Assembly: GCA_003280445.1 (NCBI GenBank) | Contig: QCEW01000001.1 | Coordinates: forward strand, 1 to 64,000 | Direction of reading: 5' to 3' | DNA length: 64,000 nt | Origin: Prochlorococcus sp. AG-363-A03 | GTDB lineage: Bacteria > Cyanobacteriota > Cyanobacteriia > PCC-6307 > Cyanobiaceae | Shown: piece after piece, positions 19,896 to 29,647 of the stretch | How positions within the stretch are numbered: the first letter of the stretch is position 1 | Layout of the letters: each line of letters begins with the position of its first letter | Position numbers and translations under genes: made by a program | The notes under the pieces: generated by a model | The model's input: the letters and a program-made list of their open reading frames with translations, nothing else | Databases searched by the model: none | Told to the model about the DNA's origin: nothing

Positions 19896-21371
19896 ATGTC
19901 AGAATCTAATGTTTCTTGGGAAGTTGTAATCGGATTAGAGACGCATGTGCAGTTAGGGACTAAGAGCAAAATATTTACTAGTGCATCAACTAACTTTGGG
20001 GATGATCCAAATACTCATATCGACCCAGTGGTATGTGGCTTACCAGGTACTTTGCCAGTCCTAAATAAAAAGGTTCTGGAATATGCAGTAAAAGCAGCAA
20101 TGGCTTTGAATTTAAATATTGCCTCTCACAGTAAATTTGATAGAAAGCAGTATTTTTATCCAGACTTACCAAAAAATTATCAAATATCGCAATTTGATGA
20201 ACCTATTGCAGAAGATGGTTGGATAGAGGTAGAAGTAGCCGAAAAAGGCAAAGAAACTTATATCAAAAGAATAGGTATTGAACGATTACATATGGAGGAA
20301 GATGCTGGAAAACTTGTTCACGCAGGTAGTGATCAATTGTCAGGCTCCACCCACTCTTTGGTTGATTACAACAGAGCAGGCGTAGCACTAGCTGAAATAG
20401 TTAGTAAACCTGATTTAAGAACAGGTAGAGAGGCTGCGGAGTATGCAGCTGAAATTAGAAGAATTATGCGTTATTTGGGAGTATCTGATGGCAATATGCA
20501 GGAGGGGTCTTTGCGATGTGATGTGAATATTTCAGTTCGACCAACTATTAATGATCCATTTGGTACAAAAGTAGAAATCAAAAATATGAATTCATTTTCA
20601 GCTATTCAGAAAGCTTGTGAATATGAAATTAAGCGGCAAATTAAAGCTTATGAATCTGGAGAAGAAGTAAGACAAGAAACGAGGTTATGGGATGAAGGTA
20701 AGCAACTGACTAAAAGCATGAGATCCAAAGAGGGTAGTAGCGATTATCGTTATTTTCCGGATCCTGATTTAGGTCCAATTGAAGTAAGTCATGCTTTAAA
20801 AGAAAAATGGCGCTCAGAATTACCAGAATTGCCAGCTGCAAAAAGGAATAGATACGCAGCAGATCTTGGCCTTTCTATTTATGATGCACGAGTTTTGACT
20901 GACGAATCTTCAATGGCTAAATATTTTGAAAAAGTTGTTAATGAAGGAGGAGCACCAAAATCTTCAGCAAATTGGATAACTGGAGATATAGCAGCATTTA
21001 TTAAATCTAATAGGTTATCATTTGATCAATTATCTTTTAGGCCAAATGAATTAGCAGAAATGTTGAAAATGATTGATGTAGGAGAAATAAGTGGAAAAAT
21101 TGCTAAAGAAATTTTGCCTGAACTATTAAGTAAAGGTGGTTCTCCAAAGCAATTAGTCAAAGAACGTGGTTTAGGTATGATTGGTGATCCAAAAGTTATT
21201 GAGCAAATTATTGATAAATTGATCCTTAATCATCCTAATGAGGTTGAATCTTTTAGAGCTGGGAAGAAGAAACTCCTAGGTTTTTTTGTGGGTCAATTAA
21301 TGAAGGAAACAAAAGGTAAAGCGGACCCAAAACTTGCTAATCAAATATTAAATAAAAAGTTAAAAGGCTAG
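19896..21371 (+). CDS. gatB: Asp/Glu-tRNA(Asn/Gln) amidotransferase subunit B
   Basis: WEVVIGLETHVQLGTKSKIF, DYNRAGVALAEIVSKPD, SMRSKEGSSDYRYFPDPDL. Confidence 0.97.
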   Translation: MSESNVSWEVVIGLETHVQLGTKSKIFTSASTNFGDDPNTHIDPVVCGLPGTLPVLNKKVLEYAVKAAMALNLNIASHSKFDRKQYFYPDLPKNYQISQFDEPIAEDGWIEVEVAEKGKETYIKRIGIERLHMEEDAGKLVHAGSDQLSGSTHSLVDYNRAGVALAEIVSKPDLRTGREAAEYAAEIRRIMRYLGVSDGNMQEGSLRCDVNISVRPTINDPFGTKVEIKNMNSFSAIQKACEYEIKRQIKAYESGEEVRQETRLWDEGKQLTKSMRSKEGSSDYRYFPDPDLGPIEVSHALKEKWRSELPELPAAKRNRYAADLGLSIYDARVLTDESSMAKYFEKVVNEGGAPKSSANWITGDIAAFIKSNRLSFDQLSFRPNELAEMLKMIDVGEISGKIAKEILPELLSKGGSPKQLVKERGLGMIGDPKVIEQIIDKLILNHPNEVESFRAGKKKLLGFFVGQLMKETKGKADPKLANQILNKKLKG

Positions 21372-22012
21372 AAATTATACAATTTTTTTAGTTGCATTTT
21401 CCATGTCTCATTATTATTAGAATTATTAATTATATGATCTGCGAATTGTTTTTTTAAAGCGTTGTCCCATTGTGCATCTATTCTTTGATTAGCTTCTTCG
21501 AGACTTAATTGATCTCTTGACTGAAGTCGTTGTAGTTGCATACTTCTAGAGCAATCTATGTAACAAATTTCACTACATAAACCTGTATAATCTTTTTCAA
21601 ATAGGAGAGGAATAATCAAAATTACTATAGAATTTGATTTTAATTTTTCTAATTCTTCTTCAATTCTTTTGTTTACGAATGGATGTATTATTCCTTCTAG
21701 CCAATTTTTTTCAATATTATTTTGAAAAACTATTTTTGCTAATGCTTTGCGATTAATAATTTGATCATTTTTACTTGAATTTTGAATTATTGTATTTCCA
21801 TATCTCAATAAGACTTTTTTCGCTATTTGACTTTCAGCTTGTAATGCTTCATGAGCATATAAGTCAGCATCTACAATAGGCCATTGCTTGGTTTGAAATA
21901 GAAAATCTCCAATGATTGTTTTTCCACTGGCAATGCCTCCAGTGATACCTATTCTTCTTTGCTTGCCTTTCCATCGAAGACAAAGTTTGTTGGTTTGTTT
22001 TTGGTCAATCAT
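21368..22012 (-). CDS. coaE: dephospho-CoA kinase
   Basis: RIGITGGIASGKTIIGDFL, VDADLYAHEAL. Confidence 0.93.
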   Translation of the reverse strand: MIDQKQTNKLCLRWKGKQRRIGITGGIASGKTIIGDFLFQTKQWPIVDADLYAHEALQAESQIAKKVLLRYGNTIIQNSSKNDQIINRKALAKIVFQNNIEKNWLEGIIHPFVNKRIEEELEKLKSNSIVILIIPLLFEKDYTGLCSEICYIDCSRSMQLQRLQSRDQLSLEEANQRIDAQWDNALKKQFADHIINNSNNNETWKMQLKKLYNF

Positions 22013-22027
22013 TAATATTGATAGTAA

Positions 22028-23290
22028 GTGAAAAATGCTCTTCTGAATTTGAGTAGTTTGACATCTTCTGCATGGTCTCCAATCTCTGGTGGTATTACTA
22101 CTCCTGATGGTTTTTTAGCAGCTGGCATTTCCGCAGGATTAAAGCCTTCTGGGAAGAAAGATCTTGCTTTGTTGTATGCACCCGATGGTGCTTGTTGCAG
22201 TGGGACATTTACTCAATCAGTGACTCGTGCTTATTGCGTAGATCTATGTATTGATCGACTTAAGGTATCTGAGGGAAAAATACGTGCTGTAGTTATCAAC
22301 TCTGGACACGCAAATGCTTGTACAGGTAGCAGAGGCAAAATTGATAGTGAAATCATCACATATGAGCTTGCTCAACGCCTGGGATTATCTAATGAAGAAG
22401 TTTTGATTTGTTCCACGGGTGTGATTGGTGAGCCAATACCTGTTGAAAAGGTTAATAGTCATTTGGATCACCTTATAAATAGTTTAGATAAAGAGGCTTA
22501 TTTGGATGCAGCAAATGCAATCTTGACAACCGATCTTCAGGTCAAGCAAATTGCTTATCAAGCAGTTTTAGGAGGCAGACGAATAACTATTGGAGGAATG
22601 GCGAAAGGTTCAGGTATGATTCATCCTTCAATGGCAACAATGTTGAGTTATATGACATGTGATGCAGGCGTAGATCATGTCTTGTGGTCGGATATTATAA
22701 AGCGAGTTGCAGATTCGTCTTTTAATTCTATTACAGTTGATGGAGATACGAGTACAAATGACACTTTTTTAGCTTTTTCTTCTGGAGAAAAATTAGATCC
22801 AAGATATTTATCAACCCTTGAAGAGGGACTCCATTTAACTGCTCAGTACTTGGCTAAATCAATTGCAAGGGATGGAGAAGGGGCTAATTGTTTACTTGAG
22901 ATAAAGGTTGAGGGTGCTCCAAGTGATTTAGATGCTCATGCGGTAGCTCGTACAATAGCTTCATCCTCTTTGGTTAAAACCGCAGTTCATGGTTCTGACC
23001 CTAACTGGGGAAGAATTATTGCTGCGCTTGGTCGGGCAGGTACTTCTTTTAATTTCAATGATGTCAAATTATGGATCGGACCGTATCAAATATTTGATAA
23101 TGGAACACCTCAGGATTTTGATAGACAAACAGTGAGTAATTTTATGAAAGCAAGATTAACAGGGAAATATATGATTGATGATCTTATCAGCATCAGATTA
23201 AGCATAGGTATTGGAAACGGTTCGGCTACTGCTTGGGGATGTGATTTGTCTGATCAATATGTTCGTATCAATGCCGACTATACCACTTAA
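22028..23290 (+). CDS. argJ: bifunctional ornithine acetyltransferase / N-acetylglutamate synthase
   Basis: GFLAAGISAGLKPSGKKDLALLYAP, KGSGMIHPSMATMLSYMTCD, C-terminus YVRINADYTT. Confidence 0.95.
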   Translation: MKNALLNLSSLTSSAWSPISGGITTPDGFLAAGISAGLKPSGKKDLALLYAPDGACCSGTFTQSVTRAYCVDLCIDRLKVSEGKIRAVVINSGHANACTGSRGKIDSEIITYELAQRLGLSNEEVLICSTGVIGEPIPVEKVNSHLDHLINSLDKEAYLDAANAILTTDLQVKQIAYQAVLGGRRITIGGMAKGSGMIHPSMATMLSYMTCDAGVDHVLWSDIIKRVADSSFNSITVDGDTSTNDTFLAFSSGEKLDPRYLSTLEEGLHLTAQYLAKSIARDGEGANCLLEIKVEGAPSDLDAHAVARTIASSSLVKTAVHGSDPNWGRIIAALGRAGTSFNFNDVKLWIGPYQIFDNGTPQDFDRQTVSNFMKARLTGKYMIDDLISIRLSIGIGNGSATAWGCDLSDQYVRINADYTT

Positions 23291-23338
23291 CCTGAGATCT
23301 ATTCTACTGGAACGAATTTGAGTGATTACTTTTTCAAA

Positions 23339-23358
23339 TATACCACTTTTATACCACT
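23339..23358. repeat. TATACCACT direct repeats (23339-23347, 23350-23358); same word at 23279-23287, 24441-24449, 24501-24509
   Basis: Exact matches read directly; the first copy is the argJ stop region. Confidence 0.8.
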
Positions 23359-23383
23359 TGAACATAAAGAAAGGAATTAATCT

Positions 23384-23827
23384 TTACCATTTCTTGTAGG
23401 GTAAAAACTTCCCACACATTGAAACCTTCACTCTGTCACCTTTCGGATCTTCGACTTTATCTACATTGATTGTAAAATCTATTGCACTCATGATTCCATC
23501 ACCAAACTTTTCTTGAATCACGTCTTTCATTGGCATGCCATAAACTTGCATGATTTCATAAAAACGATATATCAATGGATCGGTTGGAATTACTGGATCT
23601 AGTGATCCTTTTACTGGTGGAGTTGTCAATATCTCTTTAAGTTCCGTACCAAGTCCTAAAGTAGTTAATAATTTATCAGCCTCTTCATCACTGGCAGTTG
23701 ATTGTCCATAAAAAAGACTAGCAACCCAGACTTCATCTAGTCCTAATAGAATCCCAATATCTGCAAAGGTTAATCCTTTTTCTTTTTTTGCTTTTAATAA
23801 TAATTGAGTTGATTCAGGAAATGACAT
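23384..23827 (-). CDS. cynS: cyanate hydratase (cyanase)
   Basis: [72 protein letters not shown]. Confidence 0.95.
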   Translation of the reverse strand: MSFPESTQLLLKAKKEKGLTFADIGILLGLDEVWVASLFYGQSTASDEEADKLLTTLGLGTELKEILTTPPVKGSLDPVIPTDPLIYRFYEIMQVYGMPMKDVIQEKFGDGIMSAIDFTINVDKVEDPKGDRVKVSMCGKFLPYKKW

Positions 23828-24049
23828 AGAAACAAATTTAACAACGTAAAGAGAGGTATATCTAACGAGAGATATTCATTAGATAGGTAATTAAATACGA
23901 TTAAATCTTGATTGTTTCAGTTAGAATAGTTACAAAATTGCATTATTAATAATGTATGCAAATTAACAATAAAAATTGTATTTTTGTGCGATCGAGTTCA
24001 TTTATTTTTATGGCTAAAATTTTAAATCTTAGTAGACTTCTAAAAATTT

Positions 24050-24205
24050 TTATAATAAATCATATTTTGAATCCTCCTTTATCTCTTTCCAAAGGTCTCC
24101 TAATGATTGATTGAAACCATTTAATCTGAGGAAACTTCTAGATTGATTAACTCTATCTTGAATAATTTTTTCCTGCGGAGTCATTTCACTAGAGGAATCA
24201 GACAT
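24050..24205 (-). CDS. small hypothetical protein, 51 aa
   Basis: ATG ORF MSDSSSEMTPQEKIIQDRVNQSRSFLRLNGFNQSLGDLWKEIKEDSKYDLL; below the ORF-track size limit. Confidence 0.5.
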   Translation of the reverse strand: MSDSSSEMTPQEKIIQDRVNQSRSFLRLNGFNQSLGDLWKEIKEDSKYDLL

Positions 24206-24440
24206 TTGTTTAAGCCTAATAATTAATAATATTAATAATGAATTTTCTTGAATATCATGACAAGTGATAGTCGCTACAATATAAGTACTTTTAATAGTTA
24301 ATCACCATTTTCATTTCTTTAATATATTGGTGAAAATTATCTATATAAAATAGCTATATACCCTTTTGTACCGAAATTTATTTAAAGTAAATGAAAATAA
24401 GTAAAATTTTATTTTTTATATCATCTACATGAGTTAGTTA

Positions 24441-24560
24441 TATACCACTAAAATACCGGTAAGTCTTCTACAACTGGGTTTTCGGGGGAAAAACTGCAAA
24501 TATACCACTAAAATACCACTAACTTAATCCTTGCAATCAACTGCTATCACTGGGTTTTGA
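24441..24560. repeat. two imperfect copies of TATACCACTAAAATACC..TAA ... ACTGGGTTTT
   Basis: Copies at 24441-24483 and 24501-24558. Confidence 0.7.
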
Positions 24561-24597
24561 TTCTTATGTACGTATCAATGCCGAATATACGATGTAG
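24553..24597 (+). pseudogene. argJ 3'-end remnant (GFDSYVRINAEYTM*)
   Basis: tatgtacgtatcaatgccgaatatacgatgtag versus argJ tatgttcgtatcaatgccgactataccacttaa. Confidence 0.65.
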
Positions 24598-24745
24598 CCT
24601 AGAAAGGCTGATATAGGAAAGGGTTTATGGGAAACTGGAACGAAGGGTAACACTAAGGTAACAGTACTAAAAGACATATCCTTTGGTCCTGTGTACCGAC
24701 TTGCTAAGGGGTACGAGGGGTAAATATAGTCCTGGCTTATACGTT

Positions 24746-25336
24746 TTAGAAAGAGAAAAAATCCTCTGTTCGTCTTTGCTTAATCTGTAAAAAATTATTA
24801 TTTTTGGAACTATTGTTAGTTGATAATAAAGGATTAACATAACTGATTTTTGTTATTTTAGTTTGAGACTGATTTGATGATTTTAGTTGAGCCATTGATA
24901 ATAAAGATTTTGTCGATTGATTCTCTGTCTTCATATTGACCTGACTAGTGTTCACTCCTTTATATGAATTTTGGATAGATTGGATCCTTAAAAGACTTGA
25001 TCCTCCTATGGCTACAACAGCTAAACTACCAATCCCCCAAAATTTCGAAGGTGGTATGAAATTTAGCTTTTTAATATTTTGCTTTTCTGTTCTTTCGTGA
25101 TTCACTGTTGCTGACTCAAGAGTTAATTGATCTTCTAGCTTTTCTTTGACTAATTCAAGATGTAAACTATCGTCTACTTTTTCAACAAATTGATTTGTTT
25201 GTTTGTCGAGGATGCTGTGAAAGTAATAACCTATTAATGCAAACACAATTAATAGAAAAAGTATCAATATTGCATCTGTAGGAATTGAAATTGTACTAGC
25301 ATCGGTCAACTCAAGCTCAGTGATTCCAAGGGACAT
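24746..25336 (-). CDS. hypothetical membrane protein with two TM segments
   Basis: Intact 196-aa ORF, TM near the N-terminus and mid-protein. Confidence 0.55.
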   Translation of the reverse strand: MSLGITELELTDASTISIPTDAILILFLLIVFALIGYYFHSILDKQTNQFVEKVDDSLHLELVKEKLEDQLTLESATVNHERTEKQNIKKLNFIPPSKFWGIGSLAVVAIGGSSLLRIQSIQNSYKGVNTSQVNMKTENQSTKSLLSMAQLKSSNQSQTKITKISYVNPLLSTNNSSKNNNFLQIKQRRTEDFFSF

Positions 25337-25452
25337 TTAAAATCTATAACTCTATATATTAAAACTACCTCTAAAAAATATGGCTAGAGTTCTTTACTTA
25401 TCTATTTAATTTCAATGCGTATTAATACTGGCTATACAATTTGAAAGCGTGA

Positions 25453-25785
25453 TTAGTTTGCGCCCATTACTTTTATTTGATTACCATCATCACAGAATTT
25501 CATCAACTCTTTTTCATCCTCATCAGTAAATATTTCTACTCTTCTTGCATATACGGCATCTACATTTAAGTCTTCGATCATTTCATAACCGAAGAACTCC
25601 AATAATTCCTCCTGATTTTTAAAACATCTATCACTCCACTCATAATTTTTGTTCCCCTTCGCATTTTCATACTCATAGCACTCATAAAAATAATCAGTTC
25701 TATATCGCTCTACTAATGCAAACTCTTTTTGCTCGTCCTCAGGGAGTCTGTCGTAAATTTTCCACCCAATTATCAAGACTGGCAT
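25453..25785 (-). CDS. hypothetical protein
   Basis: Intact 110-aa ORF, MPVLIIGWKIYDRLPEDEQKEF.... Confidence 0.55.
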   Translation of the reverse strand: MPVLIIGWKIYDRLPEDEQKEFALVERYRTDYFYECYEYENAKGNKNYEWSDRCFKNQEELLEFFGYEMIEDLNVDAVYARRVEIFTDEDEKELMKFCDDGNQIKVMGAN

Positions 25786-26009
25786 ACATCTGCAGCTTCA
25801 ATTTTTTTAGTCCTTTCCTGAAAACTTGAACTGCAATCTGGTGAAGATTGTTCTCGAATGCCTTTTAACTTTTTCCATCTGATGAAGAGAGCGCTAAGTA
25901 ACCAACTATCAGTTAATGACTTTGCACCATTTTTTAATAGGTTCTCTTGTTTCTTATTGAACTTTTCTGAGTCAAATAGTTCTTGTTTCCAATCTATTTT
26001 TTCAGTCAT
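25773..26009 (-). CDS. hypothetical protein
   Basis: 78-aa ORF; overlaps the 5' end of the preceding ORF by 13 nt. Confidence 0.4.
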   Translation of the reverse strand: MTEKIDWKQELFDSEKFNKKQENLLKNGAKSLTDSWLLSALFIRWKKLKGIREQSSPDCSSSFQERTKKIEAADVCQS

Positions 26010-26195
26010 TGACTTTTGGCCTCAACTTGTAGAAGGTTGCTTCACAGCGACAAGAAACACCTTTGAAGTGATCTGGGAAAGATTTCATCCAAGTAGCAAT
26101 TGCCATCGTCACGGGATGCCCACCTTTGATGTGAAAGACAACCTCTTTGTTTTTTTGTCTATGAAATGCGGAGGAAGACTCATATTGCTATCTAT

Positions 26196-26339
26196 TCATT
26201 TCATCAATACCTTTCTATTAACTACCCTGCAAAAGGGGTTTCTTGATTTTGCGACCTTATCAGCATCCTCAAATTTATCTACATGAACTATTTCTTTGAT
26301 GACCATTCCTCCAACGAAACAAGAAACTTCAACTTTCAT
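26196..26339 (-). CDS. small hypothetical protein, 47 aa
   Basis: MKVEVSCFVGGMVIKEIVHVDKFEDADKVAKSRNPFCRVVNRKVLMK. Confidence 0.5.
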   Translation of the reverse strand: MKVEVSCFVGGMVIKEIVHVDKFEDADKVAKSRNPFCRVVNRKVLMK

Positions 26340-26564
26340 TGTTGACCTCCTCCCAGTCGGGAATGAAGAGTTCATCTTTAATTGATAGGTCTATGAAAAC
26401 CCACTCTCCTACGTTAAGCAATAGAGTATTAAATCAATGATCATGCTGTATTGATACTTTTGTTGTGTTTGCAATGTCAATTACGTATCTTCCCAAGCGA
26501 TCTTTCCATATTGATTGAACAAGTAATAACCACGATGCTTTTTGGGCTTGAATAAAGTTTGTTT

Positions 26565-26735
26565 ATGGATATTACTCAACGACTCATCATTGCTTGGGCT
26601 TCTCAAAGAGGAACTTATCTAGGTAAGTTACATAGGTATGAAGATAGTTATGCGGTTAGCCAAGAATTTTGTGAGTGGACAACATCATTCAATGTCTACC
26701 TTAAGGACTTAAAGCTGCGACACTTCAAGTTCTAA
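26565..26735 (+). CDS. small hypothetical protein, 56 aa
   Basis: MDITQRLIIAWASQRGTYLGKLHRYEDSYAVSQEFCEWTTSFNVYLKDLKLRHFKF. Confidence 0.5.
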   Translation: MDITQRLIIAWASQRGTYLGKLHRYEDSYAVSQEFCEWTTSFNVYLKDLKLRHFKF

Positions 26736-26836
26736 CCTTTAATAAGGAAAACCGTACTGGTCAACCAGCTCAATAGCTGAGTTGCCTAGACATAATATTT
26801 GATACGTTGTGTAGGTTTGTCAATCACCTGCATGTG

Positions 26837-26862
26837 CTTAAAAAGGTTTTGCAAAGCACCTT
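26837..26862. terminator. rho-independent terminator-like hairpin
   Basis: aaaaaggttttgcaaagcacctttttg inverted repeat AAAAAGGT/ACCTTTTT. Confidence 0.5.
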
Positions 26863-26944
26863 TTTGACACTCAACTAGAGCTAGGGAAATTGTTCTGCAT
26901 AGCAATTTCCCTCTCTCGCTAAGAAGTTAATTAAACTTATTTCT

Positions 26945-27172
26945 ATGAGCTACCCCAAGGCATCTTTAACCTTTTCGCCCGCACCTGACAAACCTAATAC
27001 TGCACTGAGTGAGAACTGTCTTCATGAAATACAAATGCAGCTCATGAACAAACAAGAGCTAAGGCTTAGATATATCCAGCTTATGAATGATGCGCAGAAG
27101 ATACTTGGTAGAGATGAGGCTATTGACCTCATCAAAGAATCTGAGGTGATTTGGGAAAAACTTAGTGCTTAG
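26945..27172 (+). CDS. small hypothetical protein
   Basis: 75-aa ATG ORF. Confidence 0.55.
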   Translation: MSYPKASLTFSPAPDKPNTALSENCLHEIQMQLMNKQELRLRYIQLMNDAQKILGRDEAIDLIKESEVIWEKLSA

Positions 27173-27486
27173 ATAGTTTTCTTTTTTTAACTCTTGTTTT
27201 CCCAATATTTTCTAAGGCAATCATTTTTACTATCTCGCTATTAGAACAATTAGTATACTCTTGCAGCAATTTGCATTGAGAGTTGATATCTCATCAGATT
27301 TATATGATCTCAATAAATTGTTCATCGGTATACCGGAAATAACTCATATTTTATAAGTTACTTTTATTAGGTCACGTTTATTTATAAATAGTTTCTATTG
27401 CTATGAGGTTTAATTAGTTAACCGAACTTTGAGAACTCACAGTTAGCAATTAGGTGATAGAGAATATATTAGGTTTGAAGCTATTA

Positions 27487-27660
27487 ATGAAAAAATTGAT
27501 TCCTTACCTTCTTTTTTCTGCAACTACTCTGCACACAGTTCTTGGTGTTTCATCAGTGATGGCATTGGGATGTGGCGCACACTCAGACAAATCTGAAGTT
27601 GTTTTTGAAGAAAGTGATACCGATAGTCAAGAAAAAATTTTTTCTTCTAAAACAAATTAA
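27487..27660 (+). CDS. small secreted/lipoprotein-like protein
   Basis: ATG at 27487: MKKLIPYLLFSATTLHTVLGVSSVMALGCGAHSDKSEVV, signal peptide-like N-terminus. Confidence 0.5.
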   Translation: MKKLIPYLLFSATTLHTVLGVSSVMALGCGAHSDKSEVVFEESDTDSQEKIFSSKTN

Positions 27661-27724
27661 AAATTACCAGCAAATATCTACTCTCTGTCGGTTTGGTTTT
27701 ATATTTTTGACTTAGTATCTTCAC

Positions 27725-27919
27725 TTAATCCAATTCTGGAAAAAGCATATTTATATACGCCATTATTATTACAACCAGTGGAGGCATATTTGTTTTGTCT
27801 TCTTTCGTGAGTAGCTTAATCCCTGATATGAAGCCCTTAGCTTCTTGTTCACTAATTTTGTATTCTGGATTTTTTTCTACTTGGTTAACGACAGATTGAA
27901 TTTGATTAAAAGAATCCAT
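27725..27919 (-). CDS. small hypothetical protein
   Basis: 64-aa ATG ORF. Confidence 0.45.
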   Translation of the reverse strand: MDSFNQIQSVVNQVEKNPEYKISEQEAKGFISGIKLLTKEDKTNMPPLVVIIMAYINMLFPELD

Positions 27920-28149
27920 TAATACATGTCTTGTTCTATACCAATAAAACGAAAGAGATATTTGACTTCAAGCATAGATTAAGAAAACTTATCATCCTAT
28001 GTAATTAGGGCTTGGGGTCCTGAGATTTGGGATAAATTTTATATGGACTAAAACTCAGAATCGTGCATGAATGTTTGATGAATTCTTTCAAGCATTAAGG
28101 GTGATTCGTTGGTTTTCTCAAAAGTCTTATTTTAGCTTGTGTTTTAGGC

Positions 28150-28572
28150 TCAATAATCTATTTTTGATTGTCTGTTCCTTTTTATTTCACCTCGCCTCTT
28201 CTTTGATTCCACTCTCTTCTTTTGTGATGCTCTTGTAGGAATGGTTTCCCTTCTCTTCTTAGGAGGTGGTTTTAACAGCTCTCGTAAGGTTGAGGCAAGT
28301 CTACTTAACGCTAATTGTCGGTTCTGATATTGTGTTCTTTTATCCTGAACAGCTATACAAATAGAACCATTGATTAGCTTTACTTCATCCTGAAATGAGA
28401 TCTTGTGCTTCTGGTATGGCGTTAAAGTTTTTGATTCAGATACGTTAAATACAATTTCAGCTCGACTGTCTGTCTTATTAATGTTCTGTCCACCTGCCCC
28501 TGATGATCTAGAAAATCTCCAATGTATTTCATCGGCTGGTATTTCAAGTTTAGTATTAATCCGAAGATTCAT
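28150..28572 (-). CDS. arfB: ArfB/YaeJ-like class I release-factor-domain protein
   Basis: RFSRSSGAGGQNINKTDSRAEI (GGQ motif) and a highly basic C-terminal tail. Confidence 0.85.
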   Translation of the reverse strand: MNLRINTKLEIPADEIHWRFSRSSGAGGQNINKTDSRAEIVFNVSESKTLTPYQKHKISFQDEVKLINGSICIAVQDKRTQYQNRQLALSRLASTLRELLKPPPKKRRETIPTRASQKKRVESKKRRGEIKRNRQSKIDY

Positions 28573-28581
28573 TTCTCTTCT

Positions 28582-29070
28582 TTATCCAGCCAATCGAAGT
28601 GAGCTCATTTCTAAAGGATTCTGCTTTCTTTCTTTTGTAATCTCAGTTGGAGAGAAAAATACGAATGAATCAGTGTTGGTCACTTCTGGACATTTTTTAT
28701 TAGGACCACATACAAATAAATATGTTTCACCATTAACACTTGCATAGGGAAGTTTTACACAAATAGCTCCAATGTTCTTTTCAAGTAATGTCCATATTTT
28801 CTTTTTATCTATACATTCTTGAAAGAGATCGTTGAGTTTATTTTCACTACTAACTCCTTTCATAGTTAGAGTAAAGTAATGATTAATAAAAATCTCTCTA
28901 GCATTAGCTTCAGACTCTTTGCTGAGTATTCGTGCCATATAATGGCATTCCTCTAGAACATATTCTTGACTATCTAATTTAGATAGCACCCATCCAATAT
29001 CTTTCTCACTCACTCCTCTTTCACTAAGAATAAATTCGAAGGAATGTTCATGATTAGGACCTTTCCCCAT
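28582..29070 (-). CDS. hypothetical protein, distant paralog of 42600-43019
   Basis: Shared pattern ILSK...LNDLFQECID..IWTLLEKNIGAICVKL...LFVCGPN. Confidence 0.6.
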   Translation of the reverse strand: MGKGPNHEHSFEFILSERGVSEKDIGWVLSKLDSQEYVLEECHYMARILSKESEANAREIFINHYFTLTMKGVSSENKLNDLFQECIDKKKIWTLLEKNIGAICVKLPYASVNGETYLFVCGPNKKCPEVTNTDSFVFFSPTEITKERKQNPLEMSSLRLAG

Positions 29071-29337
29071 CTAAAGGTTCCACAAATTTGTAATTGATTA
29101 TGACATATAAAACTAACATTTGTATCTTTCCAATCTACCTACTCTACAGGTAATACGTATTCAAAAAATTTTCGTTAAAAATTTGAGCAGCTCCTAGAAC
29201 TGCTTCCATTAGGAGCTTAAAAGAAGTTCACTATTTTTTCCTCTTGGTTTGATCAGTTACTTCTCCTGGACCCGAAAGTACTTTTGAAGAACTAGGAATT
29301 AAAAACTGGCCAATCAAAACTTTTGAAGTAAGGTGTT

Positions 29338-29535
29338 ATGTTTGGACTTATCACGATCAAGAGTTGCCTTGTTATTGAAGATGAAGTTGTGCTAATTCTT
29401 GGTGGAGGAAAACCTGTGAAATTTTGTGAACATGATTTAGTCGTTTTCTCAGCAGGAATGAAATGTAAGTGGGATGTTCATAACGCAATTCGCAAGTATT
29501 ATAGTTTTAGAAATAAAATATGTATGTACTTATAA
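29338..29535 (+). CDS. small hypothetical protein
   Basis: 65-aa ORF. Confidence 0.4.
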   Translation: MFGLITIKSCLVIEDEVVLILGGGKPVKFCEHDLVVFSAGMKCKWDVHNAIRKYYSFRNKICMYL

Positions 29536-29540
29536 ATTAG

Positions 29541-29636
29541 ATGAAAAACATTTCTAAAATTATTGCAATAACTATCGTTGTAGTTTTTGTCCTCTCAGCT
29601 TTTGCAGGATTGTTTGGAACACTTTTATCTAGCTAA
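29541..29636 (+). CDS. 31-aa single-TM protein
   Basis: MKNISKIIAITIVVVFVLSAFAGLFGTLLSS. Confidence 0.5.
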   Translation: MKNISKIIAITIVVVFVLSAFAGLFGTLLSS

Positions 29637-29647
29637 GCGATTGTCTT

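Noticed and set aside
25858-26286. 142-aa plus-strand ORF
   Set aside because: Antisense to several minus-strand small ORFs with better start/stop coupling (25773-26009, 26002-26106, 26196-26339).
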